Part shown: one piece after another, positions 33,963-43,853 of the stretch
Layout: each line of letters begins with the position of its first letter
Numbering within the stretch: position 1 is the first letter of the stretch
Source of the DNA: Prochlorococcus sp. AG-402-L09
GTDB lineage: Bacteria; Cyanobacteriota; Cyanobacteriia; PCC-6307; Cyanobiaceae
DNA: 64,000 bases
Assembly: GCA_003216715.1 (NCBI GenBank)
Contig: QCIK01000001.1
Location: forward strand, 1 to 64,000
Reading direction: 5' to 3'
Notes under the pieces: generated by a model
What the model was told of the DNA's origin: nothing
The model's input: the letters and a program-made list of their open reading frames with translations, nothing else
The model's database searches: none
Translations under genes and position numbers: made by a program

Positions 33963-35939
33963 ATGAATTCAGACAATTCTAACTCTATTGAGTCTGTTCT
34001 TCAGGAGCAGAGAGTTTTCCCTCCTTCTGATGATTTTTCTAGTAAAAGTAGAATCTCATCTTTTTCTAAGTATTTGGAAATGTCGGAGATGGCTAAATCA
34101 GATCCCAATAAGTTTTGGGGTGATGCAGCTAGAGAAGAATTACATTGGTTTAAATCTTTTGATAATGTACTTGATTGGTCTAATCCACCATTTGCTAAAT
34201 GGTTCGATGGCGGAAAAACTAATATTTCTTTTAACTGCCTAGATCGGCACCTAAATAGCTCAACAGCTGACAAAGTCGCCTTGATTTGGGAAGGTGAGCC
34301 AGGTGAACAAAAAAAATATACTTACAAACAACTACACAATGAAGTTTGCAAAGCAGCTAATGCTCTCAAGTCTATAGGTGTAGGCAAAGGAGATCTTGTC
34401 GCTTTGTATATGCCCATGGTGCCTGAGGCTGCAATTGCAATGCTAGCTTGTGCAAGGATTGGAGCACCACATTCAGTCGTATTTGGAGGTTTTTCTTCTG
34501 AGGCTCTAAGGGACCGATTAATTAATGGAGAAGCGAAAGCAGTAATTACTGCTGATGGAGGTTTTAGAAAAGACAAAATAATTCCTCTTAAAGATGCTGT
34601 TGATCAAGCATTGGAAGGTGGTGCTTGTCCAAAGGTCGAATCAGTTTTAGTTGTTCAAAGGACAAAAAAACTTATTGCGATGGATGATGGTAGAGATTAT
34701 TGGTGGCATGAAATTGTAGATAGTCAATCAGAAAAATGTTTGCCAGAAGAAATGGACAGTGAGGATTGCTTATTTGTTTTATATACCTCTGGCTCTACAG
34801 GCAAACCAAAGGGGGTAGTTCATTCAACTGCTGGATATAACCTATGGTCTCATTTAACTTTTAAATGGATTTTTGATATTCGAGAAAATGATGTTTATTG
34901 GTGCACCGCTGATGTGGGTTGGATAACTGGACATAGTTATATCGTCTATGGCCCACTATCTAATGGTGCAACTACTGTTATGTATGAAGGAGTTCCTAGG
35001 CCATCGAATCCAGGCGCTTTTTGGGATGTAATTCAGAGGCATAAAATTTCGATTTTTTATACTGCTCCAACGGCTATAAGGGCCTTTATGAAAGGAGGAG
35101 AAAAGATTCCAAAGCAATATGATTTATCTAGTTTGAGACTTTTAGGAACTGTTGGAGAGCCAATTAATCCAGAGGCTTGGATATGGTATCGAGACGTTAT
35201 TGGAGGGGGGAGATGCCCAATAGTTGATACATGGTGGCAAACTGAAACTGGAGGAGTAATGATTAGTCCTCTCCCAGGAGCGACTCCAACAAAACCTGGA
35301 TCAGCAACTTTCCCTTTGCCTGGGATTGAAGCCGACGTAGTAAATTCAGATGGGGACTCTGTCTCTAATAATGAGGGTGGATATTTGGTAGTTAAAAGAC
35401 CATGGCCTGGAATGATGAGAAATGTTTATGGAGATGAAAAAAGATTTAGAGAGAGTTACTGGGAGTATTTAAAACCTTCAGACAATAGTTATCTCTATTT
35501 TGCTGGAGATGGGGCTCGAAGAGATGAGGAGGGTTATTTTTGGGTTATGGGACGAGTTGATGATGTTATAAATGTCTCTGGTCATAGGCTCGGAACAATG
35601 GAAATAGAATCAGCTTTAGTTAGTCATGAGTTCATCTCAGAGGCTGCAGTTGTGGGTAGACCTGATGACTTGAAAGGAGAATCAATAGTAGCCTTTGTCA
35701 CGTTGAAAACTGGTGCAGATGCAAATAAAAATATTGCCGCACAATTAAAAAAACACGTCGTGAATGAAATAGGACCAATTGCTAAACCTGATGAAATCAA
35801 ATTTACTGATGCTCTTCCCAAAACAAGAAGTGGAAAAATAATGCGCAGAATTTTGAGAGCATTGGCTTCGGGCGATGAAATAAGCGGAGATACAAGTACT
35901 CTTGAAGATAGATCGGTTTTAGATAAATTAAGAAGTTAA
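33963..35939 (+). CDS. acs: Acetyl-CoA synthetase (ORF open from 33912; ATG at 33963 is the likelier start)
   Basis: [66 protein letters not shown]-type end ([18 protein letters not shown]). Confidence 0.95.
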   Translation: MNSDNSNSIESVLQEQRVFPPSDDFSSKSRISSFSKYLEMSEMAKSDPNKFWGDAAREELHWFKSFDNVLDWSNPPFAKWFDGGKTNISFNCLDRHLNSSTADKVALIWEGEPGEQKKYTYKQLHNEVCKAANALKSIGVGKGDLVALYMPMVPEAAIAMLACARIGAPHSVVFGGFSSEALRDRLINGEAKAVITADGGFRKDKIIPLKDAVDQALEGGACPKVESVLVVQRTKKLIAMDDGRDYWWHEIVDSQSEKCLPEEMDSEDCLFVLYTSGSTGKPKGVVHSTAGYNLWSHLTFKWIFDIRENDVYWCTADVGWITGHSYIVYGPLSNGATTVMYEGVPRPSNPGAFWDVIQRHKISIFYTAPTAIRAFMKGGEKIPKQYDLSSLRLLGTVGEPINPEAWIWYRDVIGGGRCPIVDTWWQTETGGVMISPLPGATPTKPGSATFPLPGIEADVVNSDGDSVSNNEGGYLVVKRPWPGMMRNVYGDEKRFRESYWEYLKPSDNSYLYFAGDGARRDEEGYFWVMGRVDDVINVSGHRLGTMEIESALVSHEFISEAAVVGRPDDLKGESIVAFVTLKTGADANKNIAAQLKKHVVNEIGPIAKPDEIKFTDALPKTRSGKIMRRILRALASGDEISGDTSTLEDRSVLDKLRS

Positions 35940-35941
35940 TA

Positions 35942-36667
35942 TTAAATTTTCCAATTAGTTACTTGATCGACTATTAATGCAATCTTCTCATATTTTAAAG
36001 AGCTTTGAAAATTAGACTTTAGGAACTTCTCTCTTATCCCTATACTTATTGGGGTTAGATGATTGCCGTCTAACATCAGAATTTTAGATTTATCATAGGG
36101 TCTTTCCTTCAATGATTTAAGTAATAAATCATTTTGATCTAGACTATCATTTTTAAACTTTATTAATAGATTATTGCTTTGCTCATAGTGTTCTTTAATA
36201 AGATTTATTGTTTCAGAAGGACTTGGACTAAATTCAGTTTGAAAGTTAAGCTTTTGAGACATTTCCCTAAGCAAAGGTATAGATTTATTTGCCTTGAAAT
36301 TATTAAAGCTTATAGCTACTAAACCATCGCAATTTCTTCCTCCATCCGGTGCTAGTAAATGCAATTTACATCCAAGACTATGACCCAGTTTTATTGATTT
36401 TGGTTTTATGCCAACTTTTTTCTCAAGGATTTTGCGAGATTGACGGAATTGTTTCCACGCAAAATTTGCTTGAAGTTGATGATCAAAGTTAGGGACATAG
36501 CTCCATGAATGTACTGCAAAATTTCTTTGTAAAAAACCAGAAATAAGTTTTTTGTATGTAACTTCTGGCTTGATTGAAATATAGCTACCTCCAATTAGTT
36601 CTATAAGACCAATTGGTCTTACTGGCCATTGACAAGAAACATCATTTATTCGCCTAAAAGTGCTCAT
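35942..36667 (-). CDS. DUF1350-like (alpha/beta hydrolase-like) protein
   Basis: PIGLIELIGGSYISIKPEVTYKKLISGF and GHSLGCKLHLL pattern. Confidence 0.75.
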   Translation of the reverse strand: MSTFRRINDVSCQWPVRPIGLIELIGGSYISIKPEVTYKKLISGFLQRNFAVHSWSYVPNFDHQLQANFAWKQFRQSRKILEKKVGIKPKSIKLGHSLGCKLHLLAPDGGRNCDGLVAISFNNFKANKSIPLLREMSQKLNFQTEFSPSPSETINLIKEHYEQSNNLLIKFKNDSLDQNDLLLKSLKERPYDKSKILMLDGNHLTPISIGIREKFLKSNFQSSLKYEKIALIVDQVTNWKI

Positions 36668-36808
36668 TGATGAATAATCACTCTATAAAGAGAAATGAAA
36701 AATGATTATAAATTAAATATAAGTATCTTTTTTTTCTAATGTTCTACTAAGTTTTTATTCAACGCTGTTTTTTTGATGATAATAGAAGCATGACTAACTA
36801 ATTTTGTA

Positions 36809-37654
36809 GTGAAAGAAGAGCAGAATCATCAGAAAGAAAGTGAACAACTTGGCTTTCTATATGATACAACCAAAGAAATTGCCAATCAAAAAACGAAAGA
36901 TCTTGGAGAAAAAAGTTCTTTCAAATCAAACGACGAATTGGTTGAAATTTTAAGGGAAGAGTCTTTTCCAGAGAATATTTTGATTTTGGATACGGAAACC
37001 ACTGGTCTTGATAATAAAAATGATGATTGTCTTGAAGTAGGTTCGATCCTTTTTAATGTCAAAAGTAGATCGGTGTTGGCTCAGCAATCTTTTCTTTTAC
37101 CAGTTGAAATTAATAACGCTGAAAAAATTAACAATATTCCAGCTGAAATAACGAGATTACCTCAACCTCTAGCTGAAGCAATTAGATATTTTGAATCATT
37201 AGTACGAGCATCAGATGTGATTGTCGCTCACAATGCAGAATTTGATAAGAAATGGTTTGGTCTTAATAAATTGCCTCAGATTGAAAAACAATGGATTTGT
37301 TCTATGGACGATATAACTTGGCCAGCTGATAGACAATTGAAGACTCGCCCTTCTGTAAGAGATCTTGCATTGGCTTATGGTGTACCAGTCTGGAATGCAC
37401 ATAGAGCTTTGACAGATTGTATATATTTGGCAGAGGTTTTTAAAAGATGTATAGAACTTGAACAACTATTGATTAGAGCGTTAGAACCAAAAGTTTTGAT
37501 TCGTGCTGAGGTCTCTTATGACGAGAGGTATTTAGCTAAAAGTGCTGGTTTTAGGTGGAACGATGCAATTAAAGGCGCGTGGTCTAGAAAAATGAGTCGC
37601 AGGGATATCCAAAAATTAGAATTTCCTGTTCATGAGGTCGACTTCCATTCTTGA
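36809..37654 (+). CDS. DnaQ-like 3'-5' exonuclease with a C-terminal extension, GTG start
   Basis: ILILDTETTGLDNKNDDCLEVGSILFN, VIVAHNAEFDKKWF, NAHRALTDCIYLAEV (ExoI-III motifs). Confidence 0.85.
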   Translation: MKEEQNHQKESEQLGFLYDTTKEIANQKTKDLGEKSSFKSNDELVEILREESFPENILILDTETTGLDNKNDDCLEVGSILFNVKSRSVLAQQSFLLPVEINNAEKINNIPAEITRLPQPLAEAIRYFESLVRASDVIVAHNAEFDKKWFGLNKLPQIEKQWICSMDDITWPADRQLKTRPSVRDLALAYGVPVWNAHRALTDCIYLAEVFKRCIELEQLLIRALEPKVLIRAEVSYDERYLAKSAGFRWNDAIKGAWSRKMSRRDIQKLEFPVHEVDFHS

Positions 37655-37747
37655 AGTGGAGTTTTCATAAAGTACTCATTTCAAATCTTTGCTATATGTT
37701 TAATGTATTGATTAATGAGCTTTCTAGATTTTCTACATGATTGATTT

Positions 37748-38035
37748 ATGAGAAAATATTTTACTAAGAAAAATATAATTGGTCAGTTTTCCCTTGTGAA
37801 AAGTAAAACTGATGGTAGCGATTTAAAAAAGCGACTAAGACAATGGCAGCATTCAAGAAGTTGGGCTCGTTTGATTTGTGAAGCAGAAAAAATGTGGAGT
37901 CTTGAATCAAGGGAACTAAAGAGACTCGGAGCCATGGAATTAATTCAACTCCAAAATGAAATGCCTTTTAATGTGAGAAGAAGAGTTAATTTTTGGTTGA
38001 TTAAATATTCAGGCACTACTCGACTAGTGGATTAA
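37748..38035 (+). CDS. Hypothetical basic protein, 95 aa
   Basis: Open frame of coherent composition; no family recognised. Confidence 0.55.
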   Translation: MRKYFTKKNIIGQFSLVKSKTDGSDLKKRLRQWQHSRSWARLICEAEKMWSLESRELKRLGAMELIQLQNEMPFNVRRRVNFWLIKYSGTTRLVD

Positions 38036-38163
38036 GGTTAATGAACTTTCAAAATTGAGCCGCACCAATTTGGTTTATTAAAAATCATCTATTAAATATT
38101 ATTTTACAGTTTACGTAAACAATTACTATTAAACAAACAACAAATAATTTTGCTGAAGCTACT

Positions 38164-39435
38164 TTGACCAATCTCAAGAATTTAAGAGGAATGGTAGATC
38201 TTTTACCTGCTCAGAGTCAGGGCTGGCAAAAGGTCGAATCAATTGCACTTGAACATTTTAGTCGAGCTGGGCTTCAAGAAATTAGGACACCGATTATTGA
38301 ACAAACTGAATTATTTTCGAGGAGTATTGGCGAAAATACCGATGTTGTGGGCAAGGAAATGTACACTTTCGATGATAGAGGAGGTCGTTCTTGTACTTTG
38401 AGGCCTGAAGGTACAGCTTCAGTCGCGAGATCAATAGTCCAGCATGGATTATTAAATAATGGGCCTCAAAGGCTCTGGTATAGAGGACCAATGTTTAGAT
38501 ACGAGCGTCCTCAAGCTGGAAGACAAAGGCAGTTCCATCAAATTGGGGTTGAATTTGTTGGATTGGCCTCTGTCATGAGTGACGCTGAGGTTATTTCAAT
38601 AGCTTGGAACTTTTTAAAAGATGTTGGTCTGAATGATTTGACTTTGGAAATTAATAGTCTTGGAAGTAATGAAGATCGAAATATTTTCAAAGAAGAGTTG
38701 AAAGATTGGCTTAATCAGAGATTTGATTTATTAGATGAAGACTCTCAGAAAAGAATTAATGTTAATCCCTTAAGAATATTAGATAGTAAAAATAATTCTA
38801 CAAAAGAACTTTTATTTGAAGCTCCATCTTTAAAAGACTTTTTATCAAATGAAAGTAAAATTAGATTTGATTATTTACAGAAGTTACTCGATAATCTAAA
38901 AATCCCATATAAAATTAACAACAACTTGGTAAGGGGACTTGATTATTATTCTCATACAGCTTTTGAAATAACAAGTGATCACTTGGGTTCTCAGGCGACT
39001 GTATGTGGTGGTGGACGTTACGATGGCCTGATAAACGAATTGGGCGGGGGGCCAGCTCCATCAATTGGCTGGGCTATTGGGATGGAAAGGCTCATAATTC
39101 TTGCTGGAGATAAAATTTTAGAATCAAAATCCCCAGATGTTTACGTGATTCATAAAGGTGAAAAAGCTGAGCAACTTGCTTTGGACATTACTTGTCAGTT
39201 AAGGTCATCAAACTTAATGATTGAATTGGATTACTCAGGTTCATCTTTTTCAAAACAATTTAAGCGAGCAGATAAAAGTAGGGCTAAATGGGCCTTAGTT
39301 ATAGGAGAGGATGAGGCATCTACAGGTCAATTGTTGATGAAGAATTTAAGGGACAAACAAAAGGATCAGGAGAGTAAGGAATATATTTTTTCAAAGGACG
39401 ATCTTGATCAGTTAATTAAAAAATTGATTCCTTAA
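38164..39435 (+). CDS. hisS: Histidyl-tRNA synthetase, TTG start
   Basis: [91 protein letters not shown]. Confidence 0.96.
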   Translation: MTNLKNLRGMVDLLPAQSQGWQKVESIALEHFSRAGLQEIRTPIIEQTELFSRSIGENTDVVGKEMYTFDDRGGRSCTLRPEGTASVARSIVQHGLLNNGPQRLWYRGPMFRYERPQAGRQRQFHQIGVEFVGLASVMSDAEVISIAWNFLKDVGLNDLTLEINSLGSNEDRNIFKEELKDWLNQRFDLLDEDSQKRINVNPLRILDSKNNSTKELLFEAPSLKDFLSNESKIRFDYLQKLLDNLKIPYKINNNLVRGLDYYSHTAFEITSDHLGSQATVCGGGRYDGLINELGGGPAPSIGWAIGMERLIILAGDKILESKSPDVYVIHKGEKAEQLALDITCQLRSSNLMIELDYSGSSFSKQFKRADKSRAKWALVIGEDEASTGQLLMKNLRDKQKDQESKEYIFSKDDLDQLIKKLIP

Positions 39436-39455
39436 AAAATGATGAATTATTTTAA

Positions 39456-40859
39456 ATGAGCTCTATTAAAATCCAGAAAATATGTTGTATTGGCGCCGGT
39501 TATGTTGGTGGTCCAACCATGTCTGTTATTGCAGATAAATGTCCCGATTTAGAAGTTAAGGTAGTTGACATCAATAAAGAACGAATTGATGCATGGAATG
39601 ATTCAGATCTCAATAAATTGCCAATATATGAACCTGGATTAGATCAGATAATTTCAAGAACAAGAGGGCGAAACCTTTTCTTTAGTACAGAAATGGAAAA
39701 GTCAATATCTGATGCTGATATGATTTTTATATCAGTTAATACTCCAACAAAAACAAAAGGTCTTGGAGCTGGACAAGCAAGTGATTTAAGTTGGGTTGAA
39801 GCTAGTGCAAGGCAAGTAGCTAAATTTGCAAAAGGACACACGATAGTAATTGAAAAAAGTACTCTTCCAGTTCGTACTGCACAAGCAATAAAAGAGATAC
39901 TTAAGACAACAAATAGAGACAATCAAAAAAATGAAATTACAAAAACTTTTTCTGTTTTATCGAATCCTGAATTCTTGGCTGAAGGTACAGCAATTAATGA
40001 CTTAGAAAAACCTGATAGGGTTTTAATTGGTGGAGAGGATTCTGACGCTATAGATGCACTGGTTAAGATTTATTTGAATTGGGTTCCTAGCGGTCAGATA
40101 ATTTGTACTAATTTATGGAGTAGCGAGCTTTCTAAATTAGCCGCTAATGCATTCTTGGCTCAGAGAATTAGTTCAATAAATTCTATTTCAGCCTTTTGTG
40201 AGGCTACTGGAGCTGATGTTAAGGAAGTTGCCAAAGCCATAGGAACAGATAAAAGGATAGGTAATCAATTTCTTAGTGCAGGTCCTGGGTTTGGCGGGAG
40301 TTGCTTTAAAAAGGATATATTGAATTTAGTTTATTTAAGTGGATATTTTGGTTTACCAGAGGTTGCTAATTACTGGAATCAAGTTGTAGTGCTCAATACT
40401 TGGCAGCAAGATAGAATTTATAAAATTGTCCTTGAGAAGCTTTTTGGTACAGTTAATGGAAAAAATATAGCTATATTAGGTTTTTCTTTTAAGGCAAACA
40501 CCAATGATACTAGAGAATCTCCTGCAATAAGAATTTCCAGTGAATTACTCGAGGAAGGAGCAATTTTATCAATTTATGACCCTAAGGTTTCATTTGAGAG
40601 GATAGAAGAAGATTTTGAAAAATTTTCATTTAATAATCAAGGGATTTGGAAAATGGCCAATTCCATTCCAATGGCACTGAAAAATGTTGATGCAGTTTTA
40701 ATTCTTACGGCATGGGATGAATTCTTTGGACTTGATTGGAATTATTTAGCTTCTTTGATGAGATCACCAGCTTGGGTTTTTGACACAAGATCTGTTGTTA
40801 ATCGTCAAGAAATTGAGAATACAGGCATAAATCTGTGGAAGCTGGGTGAAGGGAACTAA
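39456..40859 (+). CDS. ugd: UDP-glucose 6-dehydrogenase, eukaryotic-type
   Basis: IQKICCIGAGYVGGPTMSVIADKCPDLEVKVVDINKERIDAWN, EKSTLPVRTAQAI, SELSKLAANAFLAQRISSINSISAFCEATGADVKEV, FGGSCFKKDILNLVYL. Confidence 0.95.
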   Translation: MSSIKIQKICCIGAGYVGGPTMSVIADKCPDLEVKVVDINKERIDAWNDSDLNKLPIYEPGLDQIISRTRGRNLFFSTEMEKSISDADMIFISVNTPTKTKGLGAGQASDLSWVEASARQVAKFAKGHTIVIEKSTLPVRTAQAIKEILKTTNRDNQKNEITKTFSVLSNPEFLAEGTAINDLEKPDRVLIGGEDSDAIDALVKIYLNWVPSGQIICTNLWSSELSKLAANAFLAQRISSINSISAFCEATGADVKEVAKAIGTDKRIGNQFLSAGPGFGGSCFKKDILNLVYLSGYFGLPEVANYWNQVVVLNTWQQDRIYKIVLEKLFGTVNGKNIAILGFSFKANTNDTRESPAIRISSELLEEGAILSIYDPKVSFERIEEDFEKFSFNNQGIWKMANSIPMALKNVDAVLILTAWDEFFGLDWNYLASLMRSPAWVFDTRSVVNRQEIENTGINLWKLGEGN

Positions 40860-40952
40860 AAAATATTAATAAAAAAATAATATGTATATTCTGAGTGCTT
40901 AAATAAATTAAATTGATTTTACGTTTTTATTAATTTAAATTTAGAAAACATA

Positions 40953-41159
40953 ATGCTCTTTAAATTTCTTTTCAAAAAGAAGAAAAAAAAACTTCAAGAA
41001 CAATCTGTACAAAAGTTTGATATGAATAATTGGATGAACTTGACAAAGGAAGAAAGACTTGAAATAGATTTTAAGGATAAGAATAAAATCATGAGAAAGA
41101 AGAAGGCATTGCTTAAATCAATTAGAGATGAATATATAAAAATAAAAAATTCTAATTAA
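40953..41159 (+). CDS. Hypothetical Lys-rich small protein, 68 aa
   Basis: Open frame only. Confidence 0.4.
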   Translation: MLFKFLFKKKKKKLQEQSVQKFDMNNWMNLTKEERLEIDFKDKNKIMRKKKALLKSIRDEYIKIKNSN

Positions 41160-41198
41160 CTTTTTTATTAGAATGATAACTATAAATTATTAAATTTT

Positions 41199-41537
41199 AT
41201 GATTTGGCCTCCAGTAAAAGCTTGGACTAGCAAGGTTTGTCTAAATGGTCAAATTCATTTCGTTGCAATTAATTATGGTGATGACTTGGTAAGTAGATGG
41301 GTCATTTTGATGTCTGTACTTGACTCGACGGTGGTTGTAAAAGTTCCGTGCTCCCAATTATTTGATTTATCTAAGTGGGAAGCTGGATGGGGTGAAAGAA
41401 ATTATATCGAATCTTCAAAAATAGATAGTGCAAAAAGTGATGTAAAAACTACTGACTTTTCTAATGCATCTATTGATTCTGGTTTGACAATACCTATAAG
41501 TCAAAATACTATTAGACCTTGGTTTAACAGGATTTAA
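41199..41537 (+). CDS. Hypothetical protein, 112 aa
   Basis: Open frame with ATG; W-rich N-terminus MIWPPVKAWTSKVCLNGQIHFVAINYG. Confidence 0.55.
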   Translation: MIWPPVKAWTSKVCLNGQIHFVAINYGDDLVSRWVILMSVLDSTVVVKVPCSQLFDLSKWEAGWGERNYIESSKIDSAKSDVKTTDFSNASIDSGLTIPISQNTIRPWFNRI

Positions 41538-41665
41538 GTAATATTTGATCTAAGTTTTAATGCAATTTAAGTATAAATTTATTATTGTTTGCTTTCCAAG
41601 CTGATAGCTTGAGCTTTCTTTGGCTGACTTTTTACGTTAAAAAAAAGATACTTGTATGTTAAAGG

Positions 41666-41908
41666 ATGATAGAAGAATCAATGTGGTTATCAGAAAAAGA
41701 AGCTAGTGAGGTTTTAAGCGTAGATAAACAATCTTTAGAGGCCCTGAGAGAAAGGGGTTTTTTAAAGCCAGGATGTCACTGGAGAAGTTCAAATGATCCT
41801 AAGCAACTACCATGGAAGCCAAAAGTTTTTTATTTTATAAGAGGATGTAAAGAAGTTATTGAATATTTGGAGCACACTGATGATTCTTTTCACCAAAAGG
41901 CAGCCTAA
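41666..41908 (+). CDS. Small putative DNA-binding (excisionase/MerR-like HTH) protein, 80 aa
   Basis: MWLSEKEASEVLSVDKQSLEALRERGFLKPGCHWR resembles excisionase-type winged HTH. Confidence 0.5.
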   Translation: MIEESMWLSEKEASEVLSVDKQSLEALRERGFLKPGCHWRSSNDPKQLPWKPKVFYFIRGCKEVIEYLEHTDDSFHQKAA

Positions 41909-41955
41909 AGAAAAACTAAGAGTTTTTGTAAATTCGATATTTTTTAATTAGCTTT

Positions 41956-42120
41956 TTAAGCTACTAAGTTTTCCCCTTTACAGTCTTTGATAGACGTCTC
42001 CAAAATTGGATAAAGAGAAATCATTTTCCCGTATTCAGGCGATGTTCTATAAATATTCGCTTTTTTTCTATAGTGGTCTTCTGTCTCCATGTCTAGACTA
42101 TTAATTCGATTGAAGTTCAT
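41956..42120 (-). CDS. Candidate 54-aa small protein (below the ORF-track length cutoff)
   Basis: Hand-translated: MNFNRINSLDMETEDHYRKKANIYRTSPEYGKMISLYPILETSIKDCKGENLVA*. Confidence 0.35.
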   Translation of the reverse strand: MNFNRINSLDMETEDHYRKKANIYRTSPEYGKMISLYPILETSIKDCKGENLVA

Positions 42121-42495
42121 GATTCATTATCCAAAAGGATTTAACTATTTAATAGTTATAAATAATGAGACCAAATTAATCTTTTATATTAATTACATAT
42201 TTGGATGTATTTATATGGATTATGAGACTTGATTGGTTTCGAATGCCTGATATAAATTCTTTTTATGTATCAATTAATTCTTTAAATAAAATGTCTTACT
42301 TTCGCAATTCGCTTAATTTTGTTTGTTATCTCTAGTTGGCTGTATGTTTTTTATAGTTTAAAACCTGCTCTTTTTGAAATTTTTTTATTTCCATAGAATT
42401 TAAATAATAAAAAAAATTTACAGATTCTTTCTCTTAGATGAGTATTCGATGAAATTGCAGTAGTCTCTGTTCGGTTTTGAAAAATAGCACTTCTA

Positions 42496-43548
42496 ATGCA
42501 GACCTATGGAAATTCAGCCGTCACCTACGGGTGGTGGGCTGGTAACTCAGGGGTCACCAACCGTTCAGGCAAATTTATTGCTGCTCATGCCGCTCATACC
42601 GGTTTGATTGCTTTCTGGGCTGGTGCCTTCACGTTATTTGAATTGGCTCGTTTTGACCCTTCCGTACCAATGGGTCATCAGCCTTTAATTGCTCTTCCTC
42701 ATTTAGCAGCTTTGGGTATAGGTTTCGATGAAACTGGAGCCTTTGTTGGTGGAAGTGCGGTTGTTGCAGTCGCTGTGTGTCATCTAGTTGGATCTATGGC
42801 ATATGGGGCGGGTGGATTGATGCACTCCCTTCTTTTTTCTAGTGACATGCAAGAGTCTTCTGTGCCACAGGCCAGAAAATTCAAGCTTGAATGGGACAAC
42901 CCAGATAACCAGACTTTCATCCTTGGACATCATTTGATTTTCTTCGGTGTTGCATGTATTTGGTTTGTTGAATGGGCGCGAATTCATGGAATCTACGATC
43001 CTGCTATTGGTGCTATTCGTCAGGTTGAATACGACCTTAATTTGAGTCATATCTGGGATCATCAATTTGACTTTCTAACTATTGATAGTTTGGAAGATGT
43101 TATGGGAGGTCATGCTTTCTTGGCTTTCTTAGAAATTACTGGTGGTGCCTTCCATATTGCTACTAAGCAAGTTGGAGAATATACGAAGTTCAAAGGAGCT
43201 GGGCTTCTTTCTGCAGAAGCTATTCTTTCTTGGTCACTAGCTGGTATTGGCTGGATGGCAGTTGTAGCAGCATTCTGGAGTGCAACAAATACTACTGTTT
43301 ACCCTGTTGAATGGTTTGGAGAACCATTAGCACTTAAGTTTGGAATCTCTCCTTATTGGATAGATACTGTAGATCTTCCAAATGGTGCTCATACTTCTCG
43401 TGCTTGGCTAGCTAATGTTCATTACTACTTTGGATTCTTCTTTATTCAAGGTCACTTATGGCATGCTCTTAGGGCAATGGGATTCGATTTTAAACGAGTA
43501 ACTGGTGCCTTAAGTAATCTTGATACTGCTTCAGTATCATTAAAATAG
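42496..43548 (+). CDS. pcb: Chlorophyll a/b-binding light-harvesting antenna protein (Pcb)
   Basis: 350 aa; MQTYGNSAVTYGWWAGNSGVTNRSGKFIAAHAAHTGLIAFWAGAFTLFELARFDPS, HYYFGFFFIQGHLWHALRAMGFDFKRV (CP43/IsiA/Pcb family). Confidence 0.97.
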   Translation: MQTYGNSAVTYGWWAGNSGVTNRSGKFIAAHAAHTGLIAFWAGAFTLFELARFDPSVPMGHQPLIALPHLAALGIGFDETGAFVGGSAVVAVAVCHLVGSMAYGAGGLMHSLLFSSDMQESSVPQARKFKLEWDNPDNQTFILGHHLIFFGVACIWFVEWARIHGIYDPAIGAIRQVEYDLNLSHIWDHQFDFLTIDSLEDVMGGHAFLAFLEITGGAFHIATKQVGEYTKFKGAGLLSAEAILSWSLAGIGWMAVVAAFWSATNTTVYPVEWFGEPLALKFGISPYWIDTVDLPNGAHTSRAWLANVHYYFGFFFIQGHLWHALRAMGFDFKRVTGALSNLDTASVSLK

Positions 43549-43573
43549 TTAAATAAATTTTTATTAACTAAAT

Positions 43574-43603
43574 AAAAAAGCCCCAAATATTTGGGGCTTT
43601 TTT
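43574..43603 (+). terminator. Intrinsic terminator downstream of pcb
   Basis: Perfect 30-bp palindrome AAAAAAGCCCCAAATATTTGGGGCTTTTTT, 26 bp after the pcb stop. Confidence 0.92.
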
Positions 43604-43853
43604 GTTGGGTTCTATTTATTAATAAGTCAGTAATATCAATAAGAATAATATGATTTTTATTAGATTATTAATTTTGAAATCTTTATTAGATCGATTTATA
43701 ATTCTATATTGATCGCATATTTACTAATAATTAAAACTCAGTAAATGATTTGATTGAGATATGATAAGAATCAAAATTAATTTCGATGTTAAATATTCAT
43801 ATGGGATATTATTTTTTAGGAATTTTCATTTATTTCCTCAAGCTTGTTAATAG

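Noticed and set aside
41597-41611. CAAGCT-GAT-AGCTTG hairpin after the 112-aa ORF
   Set aside because: Only a 6-bp stem without an adjacent T-run; not called as a terminator.
42784-43065. 93-aa minus-strand ORF within pcb
   Set aside because: Antisense to a highly conserved antenna gene.
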